Part shown: piece by piece, positions 17,585 through 26,419 of the stretch
How the letters are laid out: each line of letters starts with the position of its first letter
Position numbering within the stretch: position 1 is the stretch's first letter
Source of the DNA: Halobacterium sp. R2-5
GTDB lineage: Archaea > Halobacteriota > Halobacteria > Halobacteriales > Halobacteriaceae
Assembly (NCBI RefSeq): GCF_011734195.1
Contig: NZ_JAANTH010000002.1
Location: forward strand, 62,001-126,000
Direction of reading: 5' to 3'
Length of the DNA: 64,000 nt
Made by a program: the position numbers and the translations under genes
The notes under the pieces: model-generated
What the model was told of the DNA's origin: nothing
Databases searched by the model: none
The model's input: the letters and a program-made list of their open reading frames with translations, nothing else

Positions 17585-18409
17585 CTACCGGCCGAGAATC
17601 GGGAGTGCGACGAACGCCACGCCGGCGGCGGCGTGTGCGACGCCGACCGCTGGCAGCGCGACGTCGAACGCGAGCGTGAACGCGGCCGCGCCGCCGAGGA
17701 CGGCGAGCACCGGTACTACCACTTTCACGGAGACCGCGTCGTGGAGCGCGCCGCGACGGGTGACGAGTAGCCAGCCGGCGAGCGCGCCGATCGTCCCGCC
17801 GAGTGCTGCGATCGGGTCCTCGACGGGGCCGACGACGACGACGGCGGCGGCGGCGGTCGCGACCGCGACGCCGAACCCGTAGCCGACGCGGCGCCGCGTC
17901 AGCGCGAGCAGCACGGCGACGAACGCCGCGCCCACGAGCGCGCCCGCGACGACGTCCGCGAGGTAGTGGACGCCGAGCACGAGCCGCGTGAACGACACGA
18001 ACGCGATCATCCCCGCGGCCGCCGCGTACCGGCGGGTTCGCTCGCCGGTGTCGAGCAGCGCGGCGAGCGCGCCGTAGAACGCCGCCGACCCCATCGCGTG
18101 CCCGCTCGGGAAGCCGTTGCCCTCCTCGGGGATTCGCATCACGGTCTCGGGCGGCCGCGGCTCCGCGAACGCGCCCTTCGCGAGCACGACGAGCGCGAGC
18201 GCGCCGACGCTCGCCGCGAGCAGGCGCGCGCCGTCCCGCCGCGACAGCCAGCCCCGTTGCGGGCCGAACAGGTAGACGGCCGGGCCGACGGTCGTCACGA
18301 ACCACGTGCTCCCGAGGTACGTCAACACCACGAACACCGGCACTAACGCGTCCGGGAGGCCGCCGGCGAGCGCGTCAGTGACGCCGGCGTCCCGGCCGCC
18401 GAGGCTCAT
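17585..18409 (-). CDS. PAP2 superfamily membrane phosphatase
   Basis: A 274-residue membrane protein with about six hydrophobic segments. The three phosphatase motifs are in order: KGAFAEPRPP, PSGHAMGS and SFTRLVLGVHYLADVVAG, the last two with the catalytic histidines. Family members dephosphorylate lipid or polyprenyl phosphates. The start overlaps the end of the YihY gene by four bases (ATGA), so they form an operon. Confidence 0.88.
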   Translation of the reverse strand: MSLGGRDAGVTDALAGGLPDALVPVFVVLTYLGSTWFVTTVGPAVYLFGPQRGWLSRRDGARLLAASVGALALVVLAKGAFAEPRPPETVMRIPEEGNGFPSGHAMGSAAFYGALAALLDTGERTRRYAAAAGMIAFVSFTRLVLGVHYLADVVAGALVGAAFVAVLLALTRRRVGYGFGVAVATAAAAVVVVGPVEDPIAALGGTIGALAGWLLVTRRGALHDAVSVKVVVPVLAVLGGAAAFTLAFDVALPAVGVAHAAAGVAFVALPILGR

Positions 18410-19608
18410 TGCCGCCACGACCGCCAGCGGTCGGCGACGCGGCCGGGCAGTCCGATGGCGCTGAAGCCGACGCCGAACAGCACCATCAGCACGTACAGCC
18501 CGAGCGTGGAGAGCCACACCACGAGCATCGCCAGGATCGCCCAGCCGCCGGAGAGGTAGACGAACGCTCCGACGGTCATCGCGGTGCCGTACAGCAACAC
18601 GAGGTACGGCCCCCAGCCGCGGGCCTTCCCGCGGCGCAGCCGCTGGCGGACGTACTGCTTGAGGTCGGCCTGTAGCTCGGATTTGCTCACGGTCTTGGCG
18701 TCGAGCTCCGCGCGCAGCTCCTCGACCTCGGCGCCGAGCTCGGCGACGTCTGGTGCCTCGTTCGGCGGCTCACGTTCCGGTTCCGGCGAGTCGTCGTCTC
18801 CGTGTCGGTCCGACAGCACGGCGTTGAATACCGCACCGAGCGTGATAACGATGCCGCCGAAGTACAGCCACGTCACCAACAGGAGCGCACCGCCGAGGAT
18901 GCCGTACACCTCGCCGCCGCCCGCGTACGCGGTGTACAGGCGGAAGCCCTGTGCGAGCAGCGTCCACCCGATCGCCGCGAACACCGCGCCCGGCAGCGCC
19001 TCGCGGACGGTCATGTCGACGTCCGGGAAGACGTAGTACGCCGGCAGGAACACGAGCACGAGCGCGATGGGCAGCGTCAGCCCGCTGATGGCGGTGACGT
19101 ACGGAATCACGGTGAGCAGCGGGAGGACGACGGCTAGCACGACCGCCGCGGCGACCGCGAGCGGCACCGTCACCAAGACGATGAGGGCGTCGACGATCTG
19201 CTCGGGGAGCGACTCGACCTCGTCGGCGCCGTACACCTTCGAGAACGCCACGTCGAGCCCGCGGAACAGCTTGAGCGCCGACCACGTCAACAGCAGGAGG
19301 CTGGCCACCGACGCGCTCGCGCGGCCGCGGTCGCTGGTTAGCGTCTCCCGGAGCGCCTCCTGGCCGGAGGTCGACAGGAACTGCGACATCGACTCGACGA
19401 CGGCGTCGACCAGCCCGACGCTACCGACGGCCGTGCTGACCGCGACGCCCAGTACCAGTAGCGGGATCAGCGAGACGAACGCGTAGTAGGCGACGGCGGC
19501 CGAGAGGAACGTCACTTGCTCGTCGCTCGCCGTCTCTGCGACGCTGCGCACGACGCCGACGGCGTTCCCGATTCGTGTCACGGTACTGTCTTCGACGCGG
19601 GGCGACAT
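18406..19608 (-). CDS. YihY/BrkB family membrane protein
   Basis: A 400-residue protein with about six transmembrane helices in the first 270 residues, signature FLSAAVAYYAFVSLIPLLVL and WLYFGGIVITLGAVFNAVL. A charged coiled-coil-like stretch (about 285-340) and two further hydrophobic segments at the C-terminus follow. The family is widespread and its function is not settled. It is co-transcribed with the PAP2 phosphatase. Confidence 0.87.
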   Translation of the reverse strand: MSPRVEDSTVTRIGNAVGVVRSVAETASDEQVTFLSAAVAYYAFVSLIPLLVLGVAVSTAVGSVGLVDAVVESMSQFLSTSGQEALRETLTSDRGRASASVASLLLLTWSALKLFRGLDVAFSKVYGADEVESLPEQIVDALIVLVTVPLAVAAAVVLAVVLPLLTVIPYVTAISGLTLPIALVLVFLPAYYVFPDVDMTVREALPGAVFAAIGWTLLAQGFRLYTAYAGGGEVYGILGGALLLVTWLYFGGIVITLGAVFNAVLSDRHGDDDSPEPEREPPNEAPDVAELGAEVEELRAELDAKTVSKSELQADLKQYVRQRLRRGKARGWGPYLVLLYGTAMTVGAFVYLSGGWAILAMLVVWLSTLGLYVLMVLFGVGFSAIGLPGRVADRWRSWRQ

Positions 19609-19624
19609 AAATCACCGCGGACGC

Positions 19625-20743
19625 CTACTCGCGCACCGCGGCCTCGACGTCCGCGAGCGACCCGTCGGTCTTGAACGTCGTGCCGCCGAACTGGGTGCGG
19701 GAGGCGGCGAGGCCGGCGTCCCGGAGCGAGTCGAGGAACTCGTCCATACCGACGGCGGGCTCGGACCACCGCTTGTAGAGGCGGTGCTGGTCGTAGTGCG
19801 TGGGTTCGTGGAGCTCGCCCTCGATCGTGTCGAGGAGCTTCCGCGCGCGCTTGGCGGCCCCCATGTAGTCGGTGACGTGCTCTCGCACCTCGGCGACGAA
19901 GTCGGCGTCGTGGGCGGGCCCGAGCCACAGCGGGCCCGCGGGCAGCACCTGCGAGCCCCCGCAGTGCGCGCAGGACTCGGGCGGGTCCGCAATCAGGCCG
20001 CGCTCGTGCTCGCGGTGCAGGCACTCCTGGCAGTGGTAGACGTAGCCGAGTTCGTCGATGGCGTTGTTCGCGTCCGTCGCGCGGTGCGAGAGGTCGAGGT
20101 ACGTGCGCACGTAGTGGTCGCTGACGTGGCTGAGGATGGGCGTGACGCCGACGTCGTAGCGCGCGGCGGTGCGCGCGAGCGCGGACAGCAGCACGCGCAG
20201 CCCCATCTCCGCGTGGTACTCGGTGTTCCGCGGGACGGCCGAGTACTTCCGGACGCCGGACTCGAAGTGCGCGCCACACAGCGGCGCGGTGTCGGTCGCG
20301 GTCACGCAGACGAGGTTGCGCGCGTTCGCGAACGCCGCGTCCGCGAACGGGATCGGCGTCCCGAACGGGTCGAGGTCGACCACGTCGAAGAACCGGCCGT
20401 CGTCGTGCAGGAGGCTGTTGACGTTGCGCTCGACGACCTCGCCGTCGAGGTCGTTGCGCGAGAGGTTCTCCCGCGCGAGCGCGACCGCGTCGGGGTCGAG
20501 GTCCGCGAGCGTCGCCGTCCAGCCGTGCTCGGCGGCGCGCACGCCGCGGACGCCGCTGGCGGCCATCGCGTCGAGGTACGTCTCCGCGCGCGGCTCGCGC
20601 TCCCGGTACGCCGACAGCGCGGCGACCGTCAGGTCCCGGTTGAGCTCCTGGGTCGGGTTGAAGAACACGCCGTCGCCGGCGCCCTCGCCGCCGCCGGACT
20701 CCCCGGGGACTTCGACGGTCACGCGGCCTTCCTCGACGAGCAT
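19625..20743 (-). CDS. trm1: tRNA (guanine26-N2)-dimethyltransferase
   Basis: A 372-residue SAM-dependent enzyme that dimethylates G26 of tRNAs. The Rossmann part has [19 protein letters not shown] and the catalytic [15 protein letters not shown] zinc ribbon (CQEC...CAHC) lies in the C-terminal half. Length is typical for the archaeal family. The ATG at 20743 is preferred to longer frames whose N-termini are not conserved-looking. Confidence 0.93.
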   Translation of the reverse strand: MLVEEGRVTVEVPGESGGGEGAGDGVFFNPTQELNRDLTVAALSAYREREPRAETYLDAMAASGVRGVRAAEHGWTATLADLDPDAVALARENLSRNDLDGEVVERNVNSLLHDDGRFFDVVDLDPFGTPIPFADAAFANARNLVCVTATDTAPLCGAHFESGVRKYSAVPRNTEYHAEMGLRVLLSALARTAARYDVGVTPILSHVSDHYVRTYLDLSHRATDANNAIDELGYVYHCQECLHREHERGLIADPPESCAHCGGSQVLPAGPLWLGPAHDADFVAEVREHVTDYMGAAKRARKLLDTIEGELHEPTHYDQHRLYKRWSEPAVGMDEFLDSLRDAGLAASRTQFGGTTFKTDGSLADVEAAVRE

Positions 20744-20783
20744 ACCGCTACTCCGAGCGACGCCGAAAAAAGGCCGACGGTTG

Positions 20784-20900
20784 CGAGGGCCGAAGGCCCT
20801 CGACAATGCGAACGGGGAGCGCGTGCTCGACCGAAGGAGAGCACGGAACGACGAACGGCGAACGCAGTGAGCCGTGAGCTACGAGGAACGAAGTTCCTCG
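20784..20900. repeat. Three GAA-loop hairpins between trm1 and aceB
   Basis: CGAGGGCC-GAA-GGCCCTCG at 20784-20802 and CGAGGAAC-GAA-GTTCCTCG at 20882-20900 are perfect 8-bp stems with the same loop. Between them, 20822-20845 pairs CGTGCTC with GAGCACG around GACCGAAGGA. The stretch 20744-20965 holds no gene. Confidence 0.85.
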
Positions 20901-20965
20901 GAACGAGCGAGCGGCGAGAAACTACTGCGAGCCGCGGGAGTGAGCACGTCCGCGGGCGGCTCGCC

Positions 20966-22270
20966 CTAGTTCCCGACGTCGGTCGCGCGCTCGACGACGT
21001 CGCTGCCGTACTTCGCTTCGAGCTCGTCGTGCTGGTCGGGCCGGTGCTCGTAGACGTCCTGGAACAGCGTGATGGGCGTCTGCGCGGCCTGGTAGGTGGC
21101 TTCGTCCCACATGCGGTCCTTGCTGAGGTCGACCTCGACGCCGTCGACGTCGAGGGTGGCGGACTGGGTCATCGCGATGGCGCCCTTGCCCGCCTCCTTG
21201 GCGGCCTCGAACTCCTCCATGGAGTCGACGATGTCGCTCATGCTCGGGACGTACGCGGTCCGGTCGAGCAGCTCCTCGCGGAGCTCGTCCTCGTCGAGTT
21301 CGCGCTCGTCGCCGCGCGCGCGGAGGACGTAGGTGTCGCCGTTCTCCTCCAGGTCGAGGTCGTCGCCGTCGTACACCTGGCGGCCGTCCTCGGCGTCGAG
21401 TTCGACCTCGCGGCCGCCGACGTCGAGCAGCCAGCTCCCGGTCTCCGGCGGGAGCGGCGCGGCGTTGGCCACCTCGACCTGTTCGGGGGTGAGCGACCAG
21501 ATGCCGGTCATCCCCTTCGAGCGGTTGTCCCGCATGCGCTCGCGGTAGCCGTCGACGTCGCGGATGTCGTCGTACGGGCCGTCGACGGCGACGAGGCCGG
21601 CGGCAGCGGCGCCCCGCGAGGTGTTGTGGCGGAGTTCCGCCCACGGCGGCAGTTCGCCGGTGGGCGTCATCGCGCGCATGTCCTTCGTGTAGTCGACCTC
21701 GCCGTCCACGAGCAGGAACATGCGTTCGAGGTTGTTCGACGGCTTGCCCATCTCCTCGCGGAGGTCGCCCATCGCGAGCTCGGCGGCGCCGCTCTCGACG
21801 ATGACGGACATCGAGAGGCTGCCCTCCTCGAGGCCGTGCTCGTGCTCGACGACGGTGATGGCCTCGTCGGCCTTCTTCCAGTCGTCGACGTCGCCAACCT
21901 CGGGAATCACGAAGCCGTCGACGTGCTCGACGGCGCCGCCGTCGGGGTCGGCGATGGTGCGAATCTGCTCGAAGCCGCGGCGGCGGGCGCCCGGGCTGTC
22001 GCGGTGCCAGACCACCCGCGGGTGGATCTCCCCGGGGAAGTCGGCGCCGTGCTCGCTCACCACCTCGACGATGTTCTCGGCGCCCTCCTCGCGCATCGAC
22101 GGCGCGGTGGCGTCCTCGTTGTCCGGCACCCAGACGTCGGGGGCCTCCATCCCGCTGAGTCCGGCGGCGCTACGCAGCATCTTCGCGGAGTCGTCTTCGC
22201 CTTCGACCGCGGTCGGCGTCGTGAAGAACGTGCGCACGAACTCGCGGTCGTAGTGTCGCTCGGTACTCAT
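20966..22270 (-). CDS. aceB: Malate synthase, haloarchaeal type
   Basis: A 434-residue enzyme that makes malate from glyoxylate and acetyl-CoA, the second glyoxylate-bypass step. It is the short haloarchaeal isoform, related to the CitE/HpcH fold rather than to bacterial AceB or GlcB. Visible features are VWVPDNEDATAPSMR, HPRVVWHRDSPGARRRGFEQ and the acidic metal site around VIPEVGD. It lies 43 bases after aceA on the same strand, so the two form an operon. Confidence 0.9.
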   Translation of the reverse strand: MSTERHYDREFVRTFFTTPTAVEGEDDSAKMLRSAAGLSGMEAPDVWVPDNEDATAPSMREEGAENIVEVVSEHGADFPGEIHPRVVWHRDSPGARRRGFEQIRTIADPDGGAVEHVDGFVIPEVGDVDDWKKADEAITVVEHEHGLEEGSLSMSVIVESGAAELAMGDLREEMGKPSNNLERMFLLVDGEVDYTKDMRAMTPTGELPPWAELRHNTSRGAAAAGLVAVDGPYDDIRDVDGYRERMRDNRSKGMTGIWSLTPEQVEVANAAPLPPETGSWLLDVGGREVELDAEDGRQVYDGDDLDLEENGDTYVLRARGDERELDEDELREELLDRTAYVPSMSDIVDSMEEFEAAKEAGKGAIAMTQSATLDVDGVEVDLSKDRMWDEATYQAAQTPITLFQDVYEHRPDQHDELEAKYGSDVVERATDVGN

Positions 22271-22313
22271 GTGTCCGTCATGTGTGTCTTCGCATATTAA
22301 TCATGTAGGCGAC

Positions 22314-23369
22314 TCAGTCGTCCTGGCCGGCTTCCGGCGTCGCCTCGTCGGCCGTGATGGGGTCGCTCTCGTCCTCGGTGAACCCCTCGGACTCCTCCAT
22401 GCGGCGACGGGCCTCGGGGTCGAACTGGGTCTCGATGTCCTGGTAGCGGCTGACCAGCGAGAGGTCGTGGTGGGACTCGGTCTCGTGGCCGAGGTAACGG
22501 TCTTCGAGGTCGAACTGCGCCTGCTCGGCGTTGTTCGCGATGTTCTCCATGTCCTCGTAGACGGCGTGTGCGCCCGAGTGCAGGCCGTAGAGGGTGATGA
22601 AGATGTACTCGTAGCCGAGGTCGCCGAGCTCCTCGAACGTCAGCGGGTCGTCTTCCTCGCTCCACGCGAACGACGACGAGTAGTTGAACGCCAGATCGAG
22701 GTCCGGGTGGGTCTCGTGGATGGTCTCGGCGTACTCGACGGCGTCCTCGCGGGACGGGTCGGGCATCTCCGGCCAGACGAGGTCGGCGCCGGCGTCCGCG
22801 TAGATGCGGCCGCGTTCGAGGTGGTCCTCCCAGCTGCCGTTCGCGGAGCCGTACGAGTCGATGCGAGCGATGATGACCGTGTCCTCGCTCTGCTTGGCGT
22901 CGACGGCGGCCTCGAAGCGCGAGCGCGCCTTCTCCTGGGAGACGACTTCCTTCCCGGCGATGTGGCCGCAGCGCTTGGGCGTCGTCTGGTCCTCGATGTG
23001 GATGGCGGCGACGCCGGCCTTCTCGTACTCGCGGACCGCGCGCCGGACGTTGTGGACGCCGCCGTAGCCGGTGTCGGCGTCCGCGATGACGGGGAGGTCG
23101 GTGGCGTCGACGATGCGCTTGGCGTTCTCGACCATCTCGGTCATCGACACCATCTCGAGGTCCGGGAAGCCGAACTGCCCGAGGACCGTGGAGTAGCCGC
23201 TCATGTAGACGGCGTCCAGGCCGGCGCGCTCGGCGAGCCGCGCGTCGAGGGCGTGGTAGAGCCCGGGCGCGAACACGTAGGGGTCGTCGTTTGCGAGCAG
23301 GTCGCGGAACTCGCGGCCTGCGGGGTTGTCGAGGTCTCGGTGCGTGTAGTCGGGGTAGTCGTCACTCAT
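22314..23369 (-). CDS. aceA: Isocitrate lyase
   Basis: A 351-residue enzyme that cleaves isocitrate to succinate and glyoxylate. The catalytic signature KRCGH is in [19 protein letters not shown]. The metal-site motif ADADTGYGG and the [11 protein letters not shown] region are also present. It heads the aceA-aceB operon. Acetate or fatty-acid growth is the expected inducer. Its start overlaps a possible 43-codon upstream reading frame by eight bases. Confidence 0.94.
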   Translation of the reverse strand: MSDDYPDYTHRDLDNPAGREFRDLLANDDPYVFAPGLYHALDARLAERAGLDAVYMSGYSTVLGQFGFPDLEMVSMTEMVENAKRIVDATDLPVIADADTGYGGVHNVRRAVREYEKAGVAAIHIEDQTTPKRCGHIAGKEVVSQEKARSRFEAAVDAKQSEDTVIIARIDSYGSANGSWEDHLERGRIYADAGADLVWPEMPDPSREDAVEYAETIHETHPDLDLAFNYSSSFAWSEEDDPLTFEELGDLGYEYIFITLYGLHSGAHAVYEDMENIANNAEQAQFDLEDRYLGHETESHHDLSLVSRYQDIETQFDPEARRRMEESEGFTEDESDPITADEATPEAGQDD

Positions 23370-23493
23370 CGGTGGGTTCCGTGTGTCGGTGGCTCCAGAC
23401 GGTCTCGGAGAGCGATTCCTGCTGGTCGGCGTCGGCGCTGAGGTCCGGGACGACGGGCGCGCCGGTGTTCTCTATGTCCGTGTAGGTGGGCAT
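23362..23493 (-). CDS. Possible small protein upstream of and overlapping aceA
   Basis: A 43-codon frame ([18 protein letters not shown] to the C-terminal [10 protein letters not shown]) with haloarchaeal acidic composition and high GC third positions. Its stop overlaps the aceA start by eight bases, as in translational coupling. It is not a known family to me and has no clear Shine-Dalgarno sequence. It could be a real small protein, a leader peptide or an older aceA N-terminus. Confidence 0.45.
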   Translation of the reverse strand: MPTYTDIENTGAPVVPDLSADADQQESLSETVWSHRHTEPTDE

Positions 23494-23591
23494 GGTGGGT
23501 TGTCGGTGGGTCGGCGTGGTGGTCGGTAGCCGGTGCGTGCGTTCGTCGGGTGGGGTGCTACGTGCATCGCGACTGGTGAGGCGACGGGCAG

Positions 23592-23680
23592 CCGCATAAA
23601 GTTAATGAATAATAATGTAATATGGCACGAATGGCATTAACAATAATTAAGGAATTATTTTGATACGTCACTACATACCA
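23592..23680. promoter_or_regulatory. AT-rich divergent promoter region of aceA and the SWIM gene
   Basis: Strikingly AT-rich for this window. On the minus strand TTTATG at 23595-23600 would start transcription near 23570, giving a leader of about 200 bases before aceA. On the plus strand CTACATACC near 23670-23678 is a weaker TATA for the zinc-finger gene. Repeated AATAAT/AATTAA tracts lie between and are possible regulator sites. Confidence 0.5.
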
Positions 23681-23728
23681 CAGTCCGGCACCGAACCTGC
23701 TAAACCACGCCCCGCCCAACACCGGTGC

Positions 23729-24067
23729 GTGCCCGAGGTCGACGACTGGCGGGCCGCACTCGCCGACGCCGGCGAACTCACCGCCCCCATCACCCAACGC
23801 ATCCTCGCCGAACACGGCGACCGCGGCCAACGCGCCATCGAAGCCGCCAGCGAAGGCCGCGTCAAACAGTACAACGACTTCACGGTCGTCGTCGGCCACG
23901 AAGACGAGTACATCGTCGAAGACGGCAACTGCAACTGCCAGGACAGCCAGTACAACCTCGACCCCGACGAGTCCTGCTGGCACGCCATCGCCACCGACAT
24001 CGCCGAACGCGTCGGCGAAGTCGACCACCACGACATGTACTACAGCGAAGTCCGGGATTTCCTATAG
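23729..24067 (+). CDS. SWIM zinc-finger protein
   Basis: A 112-residue protein with a C-terminal SWIM motif CNCQDS...CWH (C-x-C-x(n)-C-x-H), a zinc-binding fold found in DNA-binding and protein-interaction contexts. The GTG at 23729 is preferred because upstream codons do not look conserved, but a longer form cannot be excluded. It is divergent from aceA. Its role is unknown; control of the neighbouring glyoxylate genes is conceivable but not shown. Confidence 0.75.
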   Translation: MPEVDDWRAALADAGELTAPITQRILAEHGDRGQRAIEAASEGRVKQYNDFTVVVGHEDEYIVEDGNCNCQDSQYNLDPDESCWHAIATDIAERVGEVDHHDMYYSEVRDFL

Positions 24068-24071
24068 CGAC

Positions 24072-24116
24072 CTTTTACGCTTCGCTCGGCGGCTACGCCG
24101 CCTCGCTCGGTAAAAG
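24072..24116. repeat. Imperfect palindrome after the SWIM gene
   Basis: CTTTTAC (24072-24078) pairs with GTAAAAG (24110-24116), and the centre GGCGGC-TAC-GCCGCC (24088-24102) is perfect. A GACCGAACGGAGCG core on the minus strand follows near 24137-24155. It is a likely terminator or dispersed repeat. The 197 bases to the next gene hold no other feature. Confidence 0.65.
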
Positions 24117-24264
24117 CTCGGCCAAAAGCACTCCTCCCTCACTTCGCTTCGCTCCGTTCGGTCGTCGGCCCGCGCTCGTTCGCTGCGCTCACTCGCGCGG
24201 TGAACCGCGACCCTTCCGGGTCCTCCGGACCGCTCGGGTCGCGGATGCTCGTCGCCATTTTTCC

Positions 24265-24456
24265 TCACTCTTCGTCGCGCCGGTGTAGCATCCACGAGAG
24301 CGGTTCGGGGTCGCCGTCCTCGCGCAGGAGCACCGTCTCGTCGGTGTGTTCGAGCGCGCGGCGGACGCTCTCGGTGTCGCGGTCGGCCCACCAGTCGTAC
24401 TCGCGGTACAGCGACTGGAGCTCCTCGGCGGTCGCGCCGAACTCGACGGTGGCCAT
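24265..24456 (-). pseudogene. Short protein resembling the N-terminus of a GNAT acetyltransferase
   Basis: A 63-codon frame, starting MATVEFGATAEELQSLYREY, whose first 50 residues look like the start of haloarchaeal GNAT enzymes (YDWWADR...VRRAL). The acetyl-CoA-binding part is absent and the frame ends in SWMLHRRDEE. It may be a decayed GNAT gene cut after its first quarter or a genuine small protein. It lies 55 bases downstream of hisH on the same strand. Confidence 0.4.
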
Positions 24457-24511
24457 ACCGAGTCGTCGGCGAAGCGGGAGAAAAGCGTTGCTCGGGCGGG
24501 GGAGCGGTTCC

Positions 24512-25168
24512 CTACTGGTCGGCGCAGATGTCCACGAAGTTCCGGAGGATCTGGAGCCCCGTCTCCCCGGACTTCTCCGGGTGGAACTGCGTACCGAAGA
24601 CGTTGCCCTCGTCGTTCGCGACGATGGACGGGAACGTCTCGCCGTAGTCGGTCTCCGCGACGACGTGGCCGCCGTCCTCGGGCTCGGCGTAGTAGGAGTG
24701 GACGAAGTACGCGTACTGGCCGTCGACGCCGTCGACGAGCGGGTGGTCGCGCGTCACGTCGAGCTCGTTCCAGCCCATGTGCGGGACCTTCACGTCGCCC
24801 GTGAACCGGCGGTTCCGCCCCGGAATCAGGTCTAACCCCTTCACGTCGCCCTGCCCCTCGCGTTCGGCCTCCTCGCTCTCCGTGAGCAGCATCTGCATCC
24901 CCAGACAGATACCGAACAGCGGCCGCCCCTCCTCGGCGGCGTCGGTGAGCGCGTCCCGGAACGGCCCCGCGTTCTCCATGCCGTCGCCGAACGCGCCGAC
25001 GCCCGGCAGCACGATGCCGTCTGCGTCGTCGAGCGCGCCCGGATCGTCGGAGATCGTGATGTCCGCGTTCGCGCGCTCGAGCCCGCGCGTGACACTCCGG
25101 AGGTTCCCCAGCCCGTAGTCCACGACCACGACGGACGCCGTCGTCTGGTCGGTCGACGAGATACTCAT
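24512..25168 (-). CDS. hisH: Imidazole glycerol phosphate synthase, glutamine amidotransferase subunit
   Basis: A 218-residue class I glutamine amidotransferase that feeds ammonia to HisF in histidine synthesis. The catalytic cysteine is in LFGICLGMQMLL, and the His/Glu pair is in FGTQFHPEKSG. The chosen ATG at 25168 gives an N-terminus just before VVVVDYGLGNLRSV; longer frames are not conserved. The hisF partner is not in the window. Confidence 0.94.
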   Translation of the reverse strand: MSISSTDQTTASVVVVDYGLGNLRSVTRGLERANADITISDDPGALDDADGIVLPGVGAFGDGMENAGPFRDALTDAAEEGRPLFGICLGMQMLLTESEEAEREGQGDVKGLDLIPGRNRRFTGDVKVPHMGWNELDVTRDHPLVDGVDGQYAYFVHSYYAEPEDGGHVVAETDYGETFPSIVANDEGNVFGTQFHPEKSGETGLQILRNFVDICADQ

Positions 25169-25241
25169 GGTCGTGCCTTCTCCCCCCAGGCGCAAGTGGG
25201 TTTCCCTCCGCCGTTTGGTACATAGTGATGGGTATTCCTCG

Positions 25242-25248
25242 TTATAGT
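25242..25248 (+). promoter_or_regulatory. TATA box of the phnDCE-type operon
   Basis: TTATAGT lies about 55 bases before the phnD ATG, leaving a short leader of about 25-30 bases. Confidence 0.5.
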
Positions 25249-25298
25249 TGAATGGCAAATCTTTTCAGGCACCTCTCGTATTCACAAACGAATTCCCC

Positions 25299-26333
25299 AT
25301 GGCGGGACGACGCAACTTCCTCAAAATCGCAGGCGCGACAGGTATCGCTGGACTCACTGGACTCGCTGGCTGCACTGGTGACGGCAGCGGCGGCGACGGC
25401 GACGGTGGGAGCGGCACGACCGAGAGCAACGGGACGACCGCCGGCACGACCGAGAGCGGCGCGGCCGAACTCACGTTCACGCTCACGCCGGCCGAGTCCG
25501 AGGTCGACGTCAAGCAGCAGTACCAGCCGATGTTCGACTACCTCGAGTCCGAGGCGGACGTCGAAATCACCTCCAGCGTCGCGGCGGACTACGCCGCGGT
25601 GTACTCCTCGCTGGAGTCCGGCCAGACGGACGTCGCGGACGCCGCCCCGGCGATCGCCATCCAGAGCGCTGACAACGACGTCGCGGAAGTTGCGGGCATC
25701 CGCATCGCGTACGGCGCCGCGAAGTACTTCTCGCTCATCACCACGACGACGGACAGCGACATCGAGGAGCTCGCCGACCTCGAGGGCGAGACGGTCGCGT
25801 TCGCCGACCGGCTCTCCACGAGCGGCTCCATCTTCCCGCTGTACATGCTCAACGAAGCGGGCCTCGACACGGGCGGCGCGCCCAACGGTACGCCCAACGA
25901 CTTCGAGGGCCAGTGGTCGGACCACTCCCAGGCCCGCGAGACCCTCATCAACCGCGACCCCGTGAAGGCCGCCGGCACCGGCGCGTTCTCCACGGCGACC
26001 CACGTCCCCAAGGACCAGTTCCCCCAGCAGTTCCTCGATATGTCCGCGGAGAACGACGGCGACCTCGGCACCGAGGACCCGGACCTCGACCTGATCGCGA
26101 CCTCGGACCCGATTCCGCGCGCGCCCATCCTCATCCGGACGGGACTCGACGAGACCGTCAAGTCCGACGTGACCGACGCTCTGCTGAGCGCCACCGAGGA
26201 GGACCTCATCAACGAGGACCTCGGCGACGACCAGCAGCTCTGGTTCACGGGACTCGAAGAGGGTACCGTCGACGACTACCAGCCGGTCCGTGACGCCTTC
26301 GACGCGCTCGGCGTCGAACTCGGCGACGCGTAA
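25299..26333 (+). CDS. phnD: PhnD-like phosphate/phosphonate ABC transporter substrate-binding lipoprotein
   Basis: A 344-residue secreted binding protein. The N-terminus has a Tat motif (RRNFLK) and a lipobox ending at LAGC, followed by a Gly/Ser/Thr-rich linker, so it is a Tat-exported lipoprotein. The mature part has PhnD-family features (LTFTLTPAESEVDVKQQYQP, VAFADRLSTSGSIFPLYML). The substrate may be phosphonate, phosphite or phosphate. It begins a three-gene operon. Confidence 0.88.
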   Translation: MAGRRNFLKIAGATGIAGLTGLAGCTGDGSGGDGDGGSGTTESNGTTAGTTESGAAELTFTLTPAESEVDVKQQYQPMFDYLESEADVEITSSVAADYAAVYSSLESGQTDVADAAPAIAIQSADNDVAEVAGIRIAYGAAKYFSLITTTTDSDIEELADLEGETVAFADRLSTSGSIFPLYMLNEAGLDTGGAPNGTPNDFEGQWSDHSQARETLINRDPVKAAGTGAFSTATHVPKDQFPQQFLDMSAENDGDLGTEDPDLDLIATSDPIPRAPILIRTGLDETVKSDVTDALLSATEEDLINEDLGDDQQLWFTGLEEGTVDDYQPVRDAFDALGVELGDA

Positions 26334-26419
26334 CGCGACACCGCTAACCGATTAACCTATTTGTTCCCCGTGATGACTGCCCACAAGCCCGCCAGTCGGG
26401 TTAGGCGGCCGTACAAGCA

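Noticed and set aside
23660-23728. Longer N-terminus of the SWIM protein from a TTG
   Set aside because: The added residues are unlike the rest, the start codon is weak and the segment overlaps the likely promoter.
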